A DNA stretch of 64,000 nt from NCBI RefSeq assembly GCF_038096165.1, contig NZ_CP151076.1:2787501-2851500 (forward strand). The letters run 5' to 3'. Every line of letters starts with the position of its first letter. The first letter of the stretch is position 1. Below are positions 33,999 to 42,192 of this stretch, piece by piece. Source of the stretch: Pseudomonas sp. G.S.17. GTDB taxonomy: Bacteria > Pseudomonadota > Gammaproteobacteria > Pseudomonadales > Pseudomonadaceae. The notes beneath the pieces are model-generated. The model saw only the letters and a list, made by a program, of their open reading frames with translations, searched no databases and was not told the origin of the DNA. The position numbers and the translations under genes are program-made.

Positions 33999-35270
33999 TC
34001 AGTCCGGTGGGGTGAAATCTTCCGCCAGATAAGCCAGGATCGATTGCGCCAGGGCGACCAGGTCGCTACGCGTCGTGTATTCATCGGCGGCATGGATGCG
34101 ACTTTCCGGGCGGATCAGCCCACCGAGCAGAATCTCCTGGATGCCTGCTTGCTGAACCCAGCCCATGTCCGAGCTGCTGGACGAGCCGTAATACTGGAAT
34201 TGCTCGGCAGTGAAACCGAAGCCAACTCCCAGCGCCGCCTGCCATCGCGGCCAATGTGGACCGGTGGGGTCGGCGACTGGAGCCAGATGGCCGATCACTT
34301 CATATTCGACGGACAGTGCCTCGGTGCCAGCCATGGCGGTTTGAATGCAGTGTTGCAGCTCGGTCAGCACCTGCTCGAAGGGTTCCTGCGGCGCATAGCG
34401 CCGATTTATCAGGATCTCGAACTGAGCCGGCACGGTCGAACCCTTGCTGCCGCCATGGGCAGCGGCCAGGGTCATGCGGGAAATCAGCGGCGCACCGTTG
34501 TAATGAGGCGGCGGGGGCATTGGCCAGGCACGCTGCTGCACTGCAAGTTTCAAGGTGTGCAGGGCATTAAGCAGCGGCAGGCTCTGTTCGATGGCATTGA
34601 TCGCATTCACCGGTTCCCCCGAATGCGAAGAGCGCCCCTTGACGGTGATTTTCAGATCGACGCTGCCAAAGCAGCCCGCCCATATCCGCGGTGCCGCGCC
34701 GCCGTTGAAGCTGAGGATGTGCCCCTCGACACATTGCTGTTCGGCCAGATAACGAATGCCAGGGTACAAGCCACCTTCTTCGTCAGTGCACAGCAACAAT
34801 GACGGGCAGTAGCGCAGTGGCAGGTTGAAACGTTGAGCCGCGCGCAGAGCGGCGAGGGTGGCGGCAACACTGCCTTTCATGTCGGCGGTACCGCGGCCGA
34901 TCAATTTTCCGTCGACCTCGGTCAATTGCAGGGGCGGCTGAGTCCAGCCATCACCCGGTGGCACGGTATCGACGTGGAAATACAGGCTACAGACCTCTTG
35001 ATCACCGGACTGACGGGCAATCAGGTTGATGCGCTCTCCGAAGGCTTCGCCGCTGCGGGTCTGCCACAGCTTCTCTGGCACGGTGACACGTCGGGTATCG
35101 AGACCCAGCGGCGCCACCAGTGTCTCCATAAGGTCGGCGAAGGCTCCGTACCCTGCACCAGGAGGAAAACAGGTATCTATGGCGATCATTCGTTGCAGAT
35201 CATTGATCAGCGAATCATGATCCGCTTCGATCGACTCGAGTGCCTGTTTCAGAGCTGCATTCGTGGACAT
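33999..35270 (-). CDS. M20-family amidohydrolase (ArgE/DapE-like), first gene of the operon
   Basis: A 423-residue M20 deacylase or peptidase. His99-x-Asp101 (FHVDTV), Asp130 (GTADMKG), the Glu164-Glu165 pair (CTDEEGG) and a C-terminal His (RIHAADEY) are all present. The third acidic ligand, usually in a GEP or GDG motif, falls at SFNGGA and appears to be Asn189. It probably cleaves an amide bond of the imported substrate. The ATG at 35270 has a weak GAG upstream. It is divergent from the GntR gene across 71 bases and heads the leftward operon that ends with the OprD-type porin. Confidence 0.85.
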   Translation of the reverse strand: MSTNAALKQALESIEADHDSLINDLQRMIAIDTCFPPGAGYGAFADLMETLVAPLGLDTRRVTVPEKLWQTRSGEAFGERINLIARQSGDQEVCSLYFHVDTVPPGDGWTQPPLQLTEVDGKLIGRGTADMKGSVAATLAALRAAQRFNLPLRYCPSLLLCTDEEGGLYPGIRYLAEQQCVEGHILSFNGGAAPRIWAGCFGSVDLKITVKGRSSHSGEPVNAINAIEQSLPLLNALHTLKLAVQQRAWPMPPPPHYNGAPLISRMTLAAAHGGSKGSTVPAQFEILINRRYAPQEPFEQVLTELQHCIQTAMAGTEALSVEYEVIGHLAPVADPTGPHWPRWQAALGVGFGFTAEQFQYYGSSSSSDMGWVQQAGIQEILLGGLIRPESRIHAADEYTTRSDLVALAQSILAYLAEDFTPPD

Positions 35271-35290
35271 TTTTTGCACTCGCTGTATTT

Positions 35291-35305
35291 CTATATAGTT
35301 TATAG
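35291..35305. promoter_or_regulatory. Candidate GntR operator CTATA-N5-TATAG
   Basis: Perfect 5-base arms lie in the 71-base gap between the divergent M20 gene (start 35270) and gntR (start 35342). The AT-rich dyad is of the kind bound by HutC-type GntR dimers and would cover both promoters. It is short, so it remains a candidate. Confidence 0.45.
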
Positions 35306-35341
35306 TTAAGTATCTGCGCACCGCTCGTCAAGGAAAAAGAG

Positions 35342-36112
35342 ATGATAGATAGCAACCCTCCAGTCGCACCAAGTGGCTTCTCGCGCTTGAGCGCGCGCGA
35401 CAGTGCGCCGCTGTATGAGGTGGTCAAACGGCATATCTCTGAGGCGATCCTTTTGGGGGAATGGACCAGCGGAACGGTCATACCCAGTGAAAATGCACTG
35501 GCGAGTGATTTTGGTGTATCAGTCGGAACCGTGCGCCGCGCGTTGGCAGAACTGGTATCTGAGGGGATGCTGATGCGCCGCCGCAAGACCGGCACGGTAG
35601 TCACCGGGTGGGCACCGCTGCACAACTTGCGCTACTTCTTCCAGTATTTTCGTCTGCACAACAAAGAGGGGGCGCTGCTGAAGTCGCGCACTGCTTTACT
35701 CGACTATCAGCTCGGCAAAGCCACTGCGCTGGACGCTGAAAAGCTGCTGATCGAAGAGGGCAGTCCGGTTTATCGCCTGCACCGTTTACGCAGTATTGAT
35801 GGCGTAGCAGCGATGCACGAATTTTTCACCGTCGTTGCCAGTAAGGTGCCTGACTTCCCTGGGCCGGACGAACTGCCGGAATTGCTTTATCGATTCCTGT
35901 TGGAGCAATACGGTCTGAGAGTGGCAGCAGTTCGCGAGCAACTGACCGCAGGATTGGCTAATGACGAGGATTGCCGCCTGCTGGAACTCACTGCGCCACA
36001 TGCGGTGATGATCATTGATGCAGTGTCCTTCGATCAGGCGGCGACGCCGGTGATGATGACCCACCAGCGCGCAAGTACCGGACACTTCATGTACGTCAAT
36101 GAAATACGCTGA
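35342..36112 (+). CDS. GntR-family regulator, HutC/UTRA type
   Basis: A 256-residue repressor-type regulator. The winged helix at about 22-92 contains the classical VIPSENALASDFGVSVGTVRRALAELVSEGMLMRR. The C-terminal UTRA-like ligand domain includes GSPVYRLHRLRSIDGVAAMHEF and a C-terminal TPVMMTHQRASTGHFMY. AAGGAAAAAGAG precedes the ATG. Being divergent from the M20/peptide-ABC/OprD operon, it most likely represses it and is released by the substrate or a breakdown product. Confidence 0.9.
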   Translation: MIDSNPPVAPSGFSRLSARDSAPLYEVVKRHISEAILLGEWTSGTVIPSENALASDFGVSVGTVRRALAELVSEGMLMRRRKTGTVVTGWAPLHNLRYFFQYFRLHNKEGALLKSRTALLDYQLGKATALDAEKLLIEEGSPVYRLHRLRSIDGVAAMHEFFTVVASKVPDFPGPDELPELLYRFLLEQYGLRVAAVREQLTAGLANDEDCRLLELTAPHAVMIIDAVSFDQAATPVMMTHQRASTGHFMYVNEIR

Positions 36113-36119
36113 AGTATGC

Positions 36120-36247
36120 GACCGGCAAACAGAGGTGCCGCAGAAGCTGATGGGCATGCTGGACCAAATCAACGGGCGCTGGGGACACTACGCATGAGAA
36201 GTCTTCCAGTAGAGCCGGACTGGGGGATGCGGCGACAGGCTGGTTGA
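36120..36247 (+). pseudogene. umuC: Frameshifted C-terminal remnant of umuC (DNA polymerase V)
   Basis: Translation from 36120 gives DRQTEVPQKLMGMLDQINGRWG, which matches the C-terminal region of pseudomonad UmuC proteins. After about 36182 the match continues only in another frame, as TLRMRSLPVEPDWGMRRQ, and then stops at 36247. The change fits a short deletion at the usual GRGTLR point, followed by truncation of the last 25 or so residues. No upstream umuC or umuD is present. It is a scar, probably of recombination at a umuDC locus. Confidence 0.75.
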
Positions 36248-36249
36248 AA

Positions 36250-36333
36250 TCAGCCAAGCATGATCATCGCCACCGCAGCCAGCCAGCACCCGCCCAATAC
36301 AGTGAGCAGCAGCCCGAACCTAAGCACGGTCAT
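36250..36333 (-). CDS. Possible 27-residue membrane peptide overlapping the XRE gene
   Basis: The short frame reads MTVLRFGLLLTVLGGCWLAAVAMIMLG, a single hydrophobic helix. Its ATG lies 14 bases inside the end of the XRE regulator gene, a layout that allows translational coupling. No independent evidence supports expression, and a frame this short can arise by chance. Confidence 0.35.
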   Translation of the reverse strand: MTVLRFGLLLTVLGGCWLAAVAMIMLG

Positions 36334-36664
36334 CGGCCCCGTTTCGCACGCTCGCCGCCAATGACGTCACGATCCGCTCGATGGCATCGCGATCATCGGG
36401 TTCGATCAAGCGAAAGCTCTTGATGACGACGTACTCATGATCGGACAGCATCGTATTGCCCACCGACCTGCGCACGCCGGTAATGATGTACTGCACATCA
36501 AACCCGGCGGCATGGATCAGCGACAGGTAATCGGCACGTGGTGAGCGTTGCCCATTTTCGTAATGCCCCTGAGCGTTAGCCTGAATATTGCCCATCGTCG
36601 CCACCTCACGCTGCGACAGGCCCTGGGCTTCACGCTCACTGCGTAAACGGTTTGCCAATGTCAT
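36320..36664 (-). CDS. XRE-family helix-turn-helix regulator
   Basis: A 114-residue DNA-binding protein. The N-terminal 65 residues form a lambda-repressor-like HTH (LANRLRSEREAQGLSQREVATMGNIQANAQGHYENGQRSPRADYLSLI). The C-terminal part is short and helical (LIEPDDRDAIERIVTSLAAS), with no peptidase domain. The ATG at 36664 has a strong AAAGGAGGG, so the longer frame to 36805 is rejected. Such short XRE proteins are common in prophages and mobile islands and beside broken umuC genes. Its target is unknown. Confidence 0.85.
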   Translation of the reverse strand: MTLANRLRSEREAQGLSQREVATMGNIQANAQGHYENGQRSPRADYLSLIHAAGFDVQYIITGVRRSVGNTMLSDHEYVVIKSFRLIEPDDRDAIERIVTSLAASVRNGADDRA

Positions 36665-36743
36665 GATTCTCCCTCCTTTCCTGGACGGGATAATGCCGGA
36701 CCGACAAGTGCAAATGAAGGCTCGAATGAACTCAAAAAGCATA

Positions 36744-36771
36744 AAAAAACCATCCATTCGGATGATTTTTT
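36744..36771. terminator. Bidirectional intrinsic terminator
   Basis: CATCC (36751-36755) pairs with GGATG (36760-36764) around ATTC. After one mismatch the stem continues as A6 (36744-36749) opposite T6 (36766-36771), so both strands show a hairpin followed by a U-run. It isolates the XRE gene from the region to its right. Confidence 0.75.
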
Positions 36772-37064
36772 GGCCTTTCGCGTTCAGCACAACATAGGCG
36801 GCCAAAAAGCGTCCGTCCCGACTCCCGCCGACCGGATTTGCCTCCCAATTTTTGCCGGTTGCGGGGGCGTTGCAAAATACATTTCAGCCTGTGCGCGCCG
36901 CTGGTTTTTAGCAGGCGATCGGATTTTTCAGTACTCAACGGATGACGCTTAGCGCACCCCGGAATCGCTGTCTAGAATCCTCGGTACTTCGATCTGTGTG
37001 GCATCGCCTGGCCGGTTCCGGGACCGGCCTGCCGATTGCACTCATGCCCGGTCAGGAGGAGATC
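36772..37064. other. Non-coding stretch between terminator and VOC fragment
   Basis: No gene family could be recognised in these 293 bases. It ends in a strong ribosome binding site (AGGAGGAG near 37055) that belongs to the VOC fragment at 37065, suggesting that a functional gene once started here. Confidence 0.5.
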
Positions 37065-37154
37065 ATGCTCAGTTATCTGTACATAGGCGCTAACGACGTC
37101 GACGATTGGCAGATGGTGTTTCATCAAGGTACAAAAATCCCGTCTTTGCTGTGA
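37065..37154 (+). pseudogene. N-terminal fragment of a VOC (glyoxalase-fold) gene
   Basis: The 29-codon frame starts MLSYLYIGANDVDDW, the characteristic first strand of small VOC/glyoxalase-like proteins (usually about 120-130 residues), with AGGAGGAG just upstream. It then runs into unrelated sequence and stops at 37154. The rest of the domain is absent before the next gene, so it is a deletion remnant. Positions 37155-37405 show nothing else. Confidence 0.6.
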
Positions 37155-37405
37155 GCGTTCCAGTTGAACATTGGCAGATGTTGAAGTGCATCTTTTGCCC
37201 GCTTGCGCACACGGGTTTATCCATCTTCCTACCTCCATCGCAGACAGCGTTCTTGCATACAGTCGTGAATGGATGACGAATCGAGTCAACGCTATGTCTG
37301 GCGTGAAAACCATGCCCATACAGCACATGTGCCAAAGGTTGCTCGCCTTGAGCCGCTATTTCGCCATAATGACTGACCGTAATCCTCTGTTCTCACGAGA
37401 TCAGC

Positions 37406-39346
37406 ATGCATCCCTCCGAATCCCTCATTGAGACATTTTCCGAGAACGACCGCTATCGACTGCTGGTAGACGCTGTCGTCGACTACGCGATCTATATGCT
37501 CGATCTCAACGGGATAATCCGTAGCTGGAACTCGGGTGCCAGGCGGATCAAGCAATACGAGCAAAGTGAAGTGTTGGGGGAGCATTTCTCGCTTTTCTAT
37601 ACGCCAGATGACCTTGCGGCGGGCTTGCCCGCCAAGGCGCTGGAAATCGCCGCGCGTGTGGGCAGATTCGAAGGTGAGGGTTGGCGCCTGCGCAAGGATG
37701 GAACGCAGCTTTGGGCGTCGGTCGTCATCGATCCGATACGCTCATCTGATGACACGCTCATCGGCTTTGCAAAGGTCACCCGGGATTTGACCGAGCGTAA
37801 AGCGGCCCAGGAAGCGCTGCGCCACAGTGAGCAGCAGTTTAGCCTGCTCGTGCAGGGTGTGACCGATTACGCCCTGTACATGCTGGATCGCTCCGGCATC
37901 ATCACCACCTGGAACGCGGGCGCACAGCGCATCAAAGGGTATGAACCTGCAGAGGTCATAGGCAGACATTTCTCTATCTTCTTTCAACCTGAAGATGCAC
38001 AGAACGGCATCCCGCAGCGCGCCCTTGATACGGTAGTCGCCGAAGGCCGCTATGAGGGGCAGGGATGGCGCTTGCGCAAGGACGGTTCACGGTTCATGGC
38101 CCATGTGGTTATCGATCCGATAAAAGATGAACAAGGCGTCCTGATCGGCTTCGCGAAAATCACCCGAGATGTTACCGAAAGCGCCCAGGCACAGCTTGCC
38201 CTGAAAGAGACCCGGGAGGCTTTGTTTCAAGCGCAGAAAATGGAGTCTCTGGGCCAGTTGACGGGCGGTATCGCCCATGACTTCAACAACCTGCTGACGG
38301 TGATACTTGGCAGTCTGGAGCTGGCCAAAAAACGTCTCCCTGGTGAATCGACACTGTTTCCTCTGTTGGATAACGCAATCGCTGGCGCTCAACGTGGGGC
38401 AACGCTCACCCAGCGAATGCTGGCTTTCGCTCGTCGGCAAGAACTCGATCCTAAACCCGTAGACGTCGTCAGCCTGATCCGGGACATGGCCGATCTACTG
38501 TCGCGCATGCTCGGCGCAGGTATCGAGGTAGACACAAGATTCCCTCTGATCCTGCGGTCTGTGCTGGTCGATATAAGCCAGCTGGAAATGGCACTCATGA
38601 ACCTGATTATCAACAGTCGTGATGCAATGGCGGGACGTGGAAAAGTTCTGATATCTGCCCGGGAAGATTCAATTCCAGGCTCAGCACTGAGCGATGACAG
38701 GTTTATCTGTATTTCAGTTGTCGACGACGGCGCCGGGATGGATGAGGCAACCTTGCAGCGCGCCATGGAGCCCTTCTTTACGACAAAAGGGGCAGGCAAG
38801 GGCACGGGACTCGGCCTCTCGATGGTCCATGGTCTGGCCGCTCAGTCCGGTGGTCACTTCTTACTGAAAAGCTCGATCGGGCAGGGGACGACTGCCGAGC
38901 TTTGGCTGCCGATCGCAGCGGTCGACGCGGCGGCTCAGGCTGCAGACGCATCGAGTTGTATTCCCGGACAGGCAAATTCCGAACAATGTCGAAGCCTCAA
39001 AGTGCTGTTCGTCGACGACGATCCGTTGGTATTGATGAGTACCGGGGCAATGCTCGAAGACCTTGGGCATCGCGTCGTTCTTGCCTCTGAAGGGCTGGAG
39101 GCGTTGGCAGCGCTGGAGCACTCAGCGGATTTCGATTTAATCATCACTGACATGGCAATGCCCGATATGACGGGGCTCGAACTTGCCGAGATAATCGCCG
39201 TGCGGTTTCCTGATATCCCGATCATCCTGTCTTCTGGATTTGCCGAACTCTCGTCTGATGTCACGGTCAGTCTGCCCAGGTTGCCCAAACCATTCGGTCA
39301 GAGCGCGCTGGCCAGTGTGATTGCTGAGGTTGTGCGGCTTGTTTGA
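37406..39346 (+). CDS. Soluble hybrid histidine kinase, PAS-PAS-kinase-receiver
   Basis: A 646-residue kinase without membrane segments. Two PAS domains lie at about 17-130 and 143-262 and are clearly a duplication: both contain DYA-YMLD, GII--WN-GA-RIK, and GWRLRKDG followed by IDPI and IGFAK-TRD. The phospho-acceptor His291 is in GGIAHDFNNLLT, the ATPase domain has LINSRDAM and GTGLGLSMVHG, and the C-terminal receiver has Asp582 in IITDMAMPDM. It should sense a cytoplasmic cue (redox, light or small ligand). I see no dedicated cysteine of the LOV type in the PAS cores. No partner regulator is next to it. Confidence 0.88.
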   Translation: MHPSESLIETFSENDRYRLLVDAVVDYAIYMLDLNGIIRSWNSGARRIKQYEQSEVLGEHFSLFYTPDDLAAGLPAKALEIAARVGRFEGEGWRLRKDGTQLWASVVIDPIRSSDDTLIGFAKVTRDLTERKAAQEALRHSEQQFSLLVQGVTDYALYMLDRSGIITTWNAGAQRIKGYEPAEVIGRHFSIFFQPEDAQNGIPQRALDTVVAEGRYEGQGWRLRKDGSRFMAHVVIDPIKDEQGVLIGFAKITRDVTESAQAQLALKETREALFQAQKMESLGQLTGGIAHDFNNLLTVILGSLELAKKRLPGESTLFPLLDNAIAGAQRGATLTQRMLAFARRQELDPKPVDVVSLIRDMADLLSRMLGAGIEVDTRFPLILRSVLVDISQLEMALMNLIINSRDAMAGRGKVLISAREDSIPGSALSDDRFICISVVDDGAGMDEATLQRAMEPFFTTKGAGKGTGLGLSMVHGLAAQSGGHFLLKSSIGQGTTAELWLPIAAVDAAAQAADASSCIPGQANSEQCRSLKVLFVDDDPLVLMSTGAMLEDLGHRVVLASEGLEALAALEHSADFDLIITDMAMPDMTGLELAEIIAVRFPDIPIILSSGFAELSSDVTVSLPRLPKPFGQSALASVIAEVVRLV

Positions 39347-39398
39347 CTGACAACTGACTGCCACACTTTCCCCGGCTTCATGGTCGTCGACCTGGAAG

Positions 39399-40202
39399 CT
39401 ATGCTTCGCTCTGGATTGATCGGGCTTTCCAGTCACGCAGCCATTTCAAACCTTCGGAAGTGTTGCCGCGTGGCCGGTATTCGCAACCGATCCAGCCGCT
39501 GTAGCCCAACTGATCGATCAGCTCGAACAGGTAGGGATAATTCACTTCATTGAGCCTGTCCGGTTCGTGGCGGTCCGGTACGCCCGCGATCTGGATATGA
39601 CCGATACCGTCGATATCACGACGCAGCCTGGTCGCAACGTCACCCTCGACGATCTGGCAATGGTAGATGTCGAACTGAACCTTGAGGTTGGTCTTGCCGA
39701 GTTCCCTGCAGACGGCCTGGGCCTGATGTTGATGGTTGAGGAAAAAGCCCGGAATGTCGCGGGTATTGATCGGTTCCAACAGCACAGTCACGCCAACCTT
39801 GGCTGCTTGTGTCGCTGCATGGTCAAGGTTTTCCAGATAGGTTGCATGGTGTCTGCCGCGCTCCGCTTCAGACGACAGCTGCCCGGCCATGACATGGATG
39901 CGATCGTTGCCCAGTACGGCGGCGTATTCCAGGGCCTGCTCAAACCCGATACGAAACTCAGCTTCGCGCCCCGGCAAGGATGCTATGCCTTTTTCTCCTT
40001 TCCCGACATTGCCGGGCGGGGCGTTGAACAACGCCTGGACCAGACCATTGTCGTCGAGCCGCTGTTTCAATTGCCGGGCGCTGTAGTCATAAGGAGACAT
40101 GTACTCCACGGCCTGAAAACCATCGGCGGCAGCGGCGGCGAAACGATCAAGAAACGGGTGTTCCGGGTACAGCATGCTGAGATTGGCAGCGAAACGAGGC
40201 AT
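39399..40202 (-). CDS. Hydroxypyruvate isomerase / 2-oxo-tetronate isomerase family
   Basis: A 267-residue TIM-barrel protein (AP endonuclease 2-like) of the Hyi/OtnI family, which interconverts hydroxypyruvate and tartronate semialdehyde or isomerises 2-oxo-tetronates. Diagnostic parts are [53 protein letters not shown] and [13 protein letters not shown], which supply metal and acid residues. The ATG at 40202 has CAGGA. It lies downstream of a TRAP transporter in the same direction, pointing to a sugar-acid route. Which isomerase it is cannot be decided from sequence alone. Confidence 0.85.
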   Translation of the reverse strand: MPRFAANLSMLYPEHPFLDRFAAAAADGFQAVEYMSPYDYSARQLKQRLDDNGLVQALFNAPPGNVGKGEKGIASLPGREAEFRIGFEQALEYAAVLGNDRIHVMAGQLSSEAERGRHHATYLENLDHAATQAAKVGVTVLLEPINTRDIPGFFLNHQHQAQAVCRELGKTNLKVQFDIYHCQIVEGDVATRLRRDIDGIGHIQIAGVPDRHEPDRLNEVNYPYLFELIDQLGYSGWIGCEYRPRGNTSEGLKWLRDWKARSIQSEA

Positions 40203-40224
40203 AGAGATTCCTGAAAGCAAAAAA

Positions 40225-41505
40225 TCAAGCAAATTGTGGGAGCCAAAGCGCGATCTGCGGAAACATGATCAAGAGCGCGATCAACATAAGTAATACAAAA
40301 CAGAAAGGTAAGGCGCCGTAGACCACATCCAGGAACTTGCCTTTATTGCGAATACTTTGCACCACGAATAGATTCATCCCGAATGGGGGCGTGATTTGTC
40401 CCATTTCGCACAGAATGATAAGTATCACGCCAAACCACAGTGGATCGAAACCCAGGGCGACAATGACTGGCACCACCAGCGGTGCCGTGGTGATCAGCAT
40501 GGCCAGCGTATCCATGAAGCAGCCGAGGATGATGTAGAACACAATGATGGCCAGCAGCGTTCCCATCGGGGACATGTCGAGGTCCGTCACGAAACTGACC
40601 AGGGTGGATGTCAGCCCTATGGAAGACAGCACGAAATTGAGGAAGAACGCCGACAAGGTAATGAATATGATCATTCCGGTCGTACGCATAGTGGATTCGA
40701 AGGCCTGCGCCAGATTTTTCCAGGTAAACGCGCGTCGCCACAGGCCCAGTGAAAACGCTGCAATGACCCCCAGGGCCGCCGACTCACTGGCAGTTGCGAA
40801 GCCGCTGTAGATGGCTCCGACCACCAGGGCGAAGATGGCCAGCGGCGCAAGCAGGTCGGGAATGCTGTCCCGTCGTTCAGCCCAGGTTGAGTGCTCTTTT
40901 TTACCCCCCAGTTCGGGGCGGATAATGCAAGCCAGGACGATCATTGCGACAAACATGAAGCTGAGCAGAATGCCCGGAATCGTCGCTGCCAGATAGAGTT
41001 TGGGCACCGACAGATTGGCGATCAGCGCGAACAGAATCATGTTGATCGAGGGGGGGATCAATATGCCAAGGGTACCGCCAGCGGCGATAGATCCGAGGAA
41101 CAGCGGCGCTGAATAGCCTTTTCGCTCCTGCTCCGGCAGGGCTATGGTCGAGATCGTCGCGGCGGTCGCCACGCTGGAGCCGCTGGTTGCCGAAAACAGT
41201 GCCGAGGCGCCAATGTTGGAGTTCATCAAGCCGCCGGGCAGCCACGAAAGCCATTTGGCGACGGCGCCATACATGCGTCCTGCGACACCTGAACACACCA
41301 GTAATTCGCCCATGAGTATATAAAGCGGAATCGCCACCAGCAGGAATTCGGCGCTGGTGCTCCAGGCGATTTCGCCCATGGCGTTGCTCAGTGGCAAAGT
41401 CGAAAACAGTTCTGACAACGAAATGCCCAGCAGGCCGATGCTGACCGCTGCGGCCACGCTCAAGCCAAGCAAGGCGAGCAGGGTGAAGAGGGTAAAGGCC
41501 AGCAT
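40225..41505 (-). CDS. dctM: TRAP transporter large permease DctM (system 1)
   Basis: A 426-residue, roughly 12-helix inner-membrane protein, the ion-coupled channel of a TRAP importer. DctM features are [56 protein letters not shown] and [16 protein letters not shown]. It directly abuts the DctQ gene. It imports, with DctQ and DctP, a carboxylate, most likely a sugar acid from context. Confidence 0.92.
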   Translation of the reverse strand: MLAFTLFTLLALLGLSVAAAVSIGLLGISLSELFSTLPLSNAMGEIAWSTSAEFLLVAIPLYILMGELLVCSGVAGRMYGAVAKWLSWLPGGLMNSNIGASALFSATSGSSVATAATISTIALPEQERKGYSAPLFLGSIAAGGTLGILIPPSINMILFALIANLSVPKLYLAATIPGILLSFMFVAMIVLACIIRPELGGKKEHSTWAERRDSIPDLLAPLAIFALVVGAIYSGFATASESAALGVIAAFSLGLWRRAFTWKNLAQAFESTMRTTGMIIFITLSAFFLNFVLSSIGLTSTLVSFVTDLDMSPMGTLLAIIVFYIILGCFMDTLAMLITTAPLVVPVIVALGFDPLWFGVILIILCEMGQITPPFGMNLFVVQSIRNKGKFLDVVYGALPFCFVLLMLIALLIMFPQIALWLPQFA

Positions 41506-42123
41506 CTAGTGCGCTCCATTCGATGGGGAAGTTTTGCGCCCCGGTGCGGGACTGTGGATTTCTTCTTGAATGTCCTCCTCGACGGAGTTGATACCGATCA
41601 GCGCAGTGATCGACGCCCATCTTTGTTGACGCAGATGCGACAGGCTCGCGCAGGCCAGTACCACAATGGTCAGGGCAAAAAACACGTAACCTGCGAACCA
41701 GACTGATTGAGGCACCCACTGCGGAATTTGCAGCGGCGTGGTGGAAACCGAGCGGTACTGAATGGAGTCCCACAGCACACCCCATGAGTGGAACAGCAAG
41801 GTACCGACGAACATCGCCATGCAGCTCAGGGCCAGCAGGTCCAGCGATGTTCTGGTTTTGGGCTTCAGCCGTGAGTAGATAATGTCCACCCGGATATGGG
41901 AGCGCTTTAACAGGGCGATGGGAAACGCCCAGGTGCTGACAATGGCCAGGACATAACCGGCAATTTCGTCGGCTCCACCCATGGACAGGCCGATGGTCTT
42001 GCGCAGGATCAGGTCGGTGCCGATCATCAATGCGGTGCCCATCAGTGCAATGCCGCCGAGCCATGCGCTCAGCCTGGCGATGGTGTTTACGAGCCTGATA
42101 CCAGAAAAATCAGTGTGTTTCAT
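41506..42123 (-). CDS. dctQ: TRAP transporter small permease DctQ (system 1)
   Basis: About 205 residues with four hydrophobic segments. Typical wording is TDLILRKTIGLSMGGADEIAGYVLAIVSTWAFPIALLKRSHIRVDI, the DctQ core. The ATG at 42123 follows GGAG at somewhat long spacing. The stop codon is immediately followed by the DctM start, with no gap. An imperfect hairpin (42158-42178) lies between the DctP gene and this one. Confidence 0.9.
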   Translation of the reverse strand: MKHTDFSGIRLVNTIARLSAWLGGIALMGTALMIGTDLILRKTIGLSMGGADEIAGYVLAIVSTWAFPIALLKRSHIRVDIIYSRLKPKTRTSLDLLALSCMAMFVGTLLFHSWGVLWDSIQYRSVSTTPLQIPQWVPQSVWFAGYVFFALTIVVLACASLSHLRQQRWASITALIGINSVEEDIQEEIHSPAPGRKTSPSNGAH

Positions 42124-42157
42124 GGCTGGGGTTCTCCGCAAACGGGGCGTTCAGAAC

Positions 42158-42178
42158 GCGCAACAACTGTTGTCGCGC
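42158..42178 (-). promoter_or_regulatory. Intercistronic hairpin between dctP and dctQ
   Basis: GCGC-A-ACAA and TTGT-C-GCGC form a 9-step stem with one mismatch and a 3-base loop, 35 bases before the dctQ start. A hairpin here would stabilise or attenuate the operon message so that the binding protein is made in excess over the permeases. Confidence 0.4.
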
Positions 42179-42192
42179 AGATTCACAGGTAC

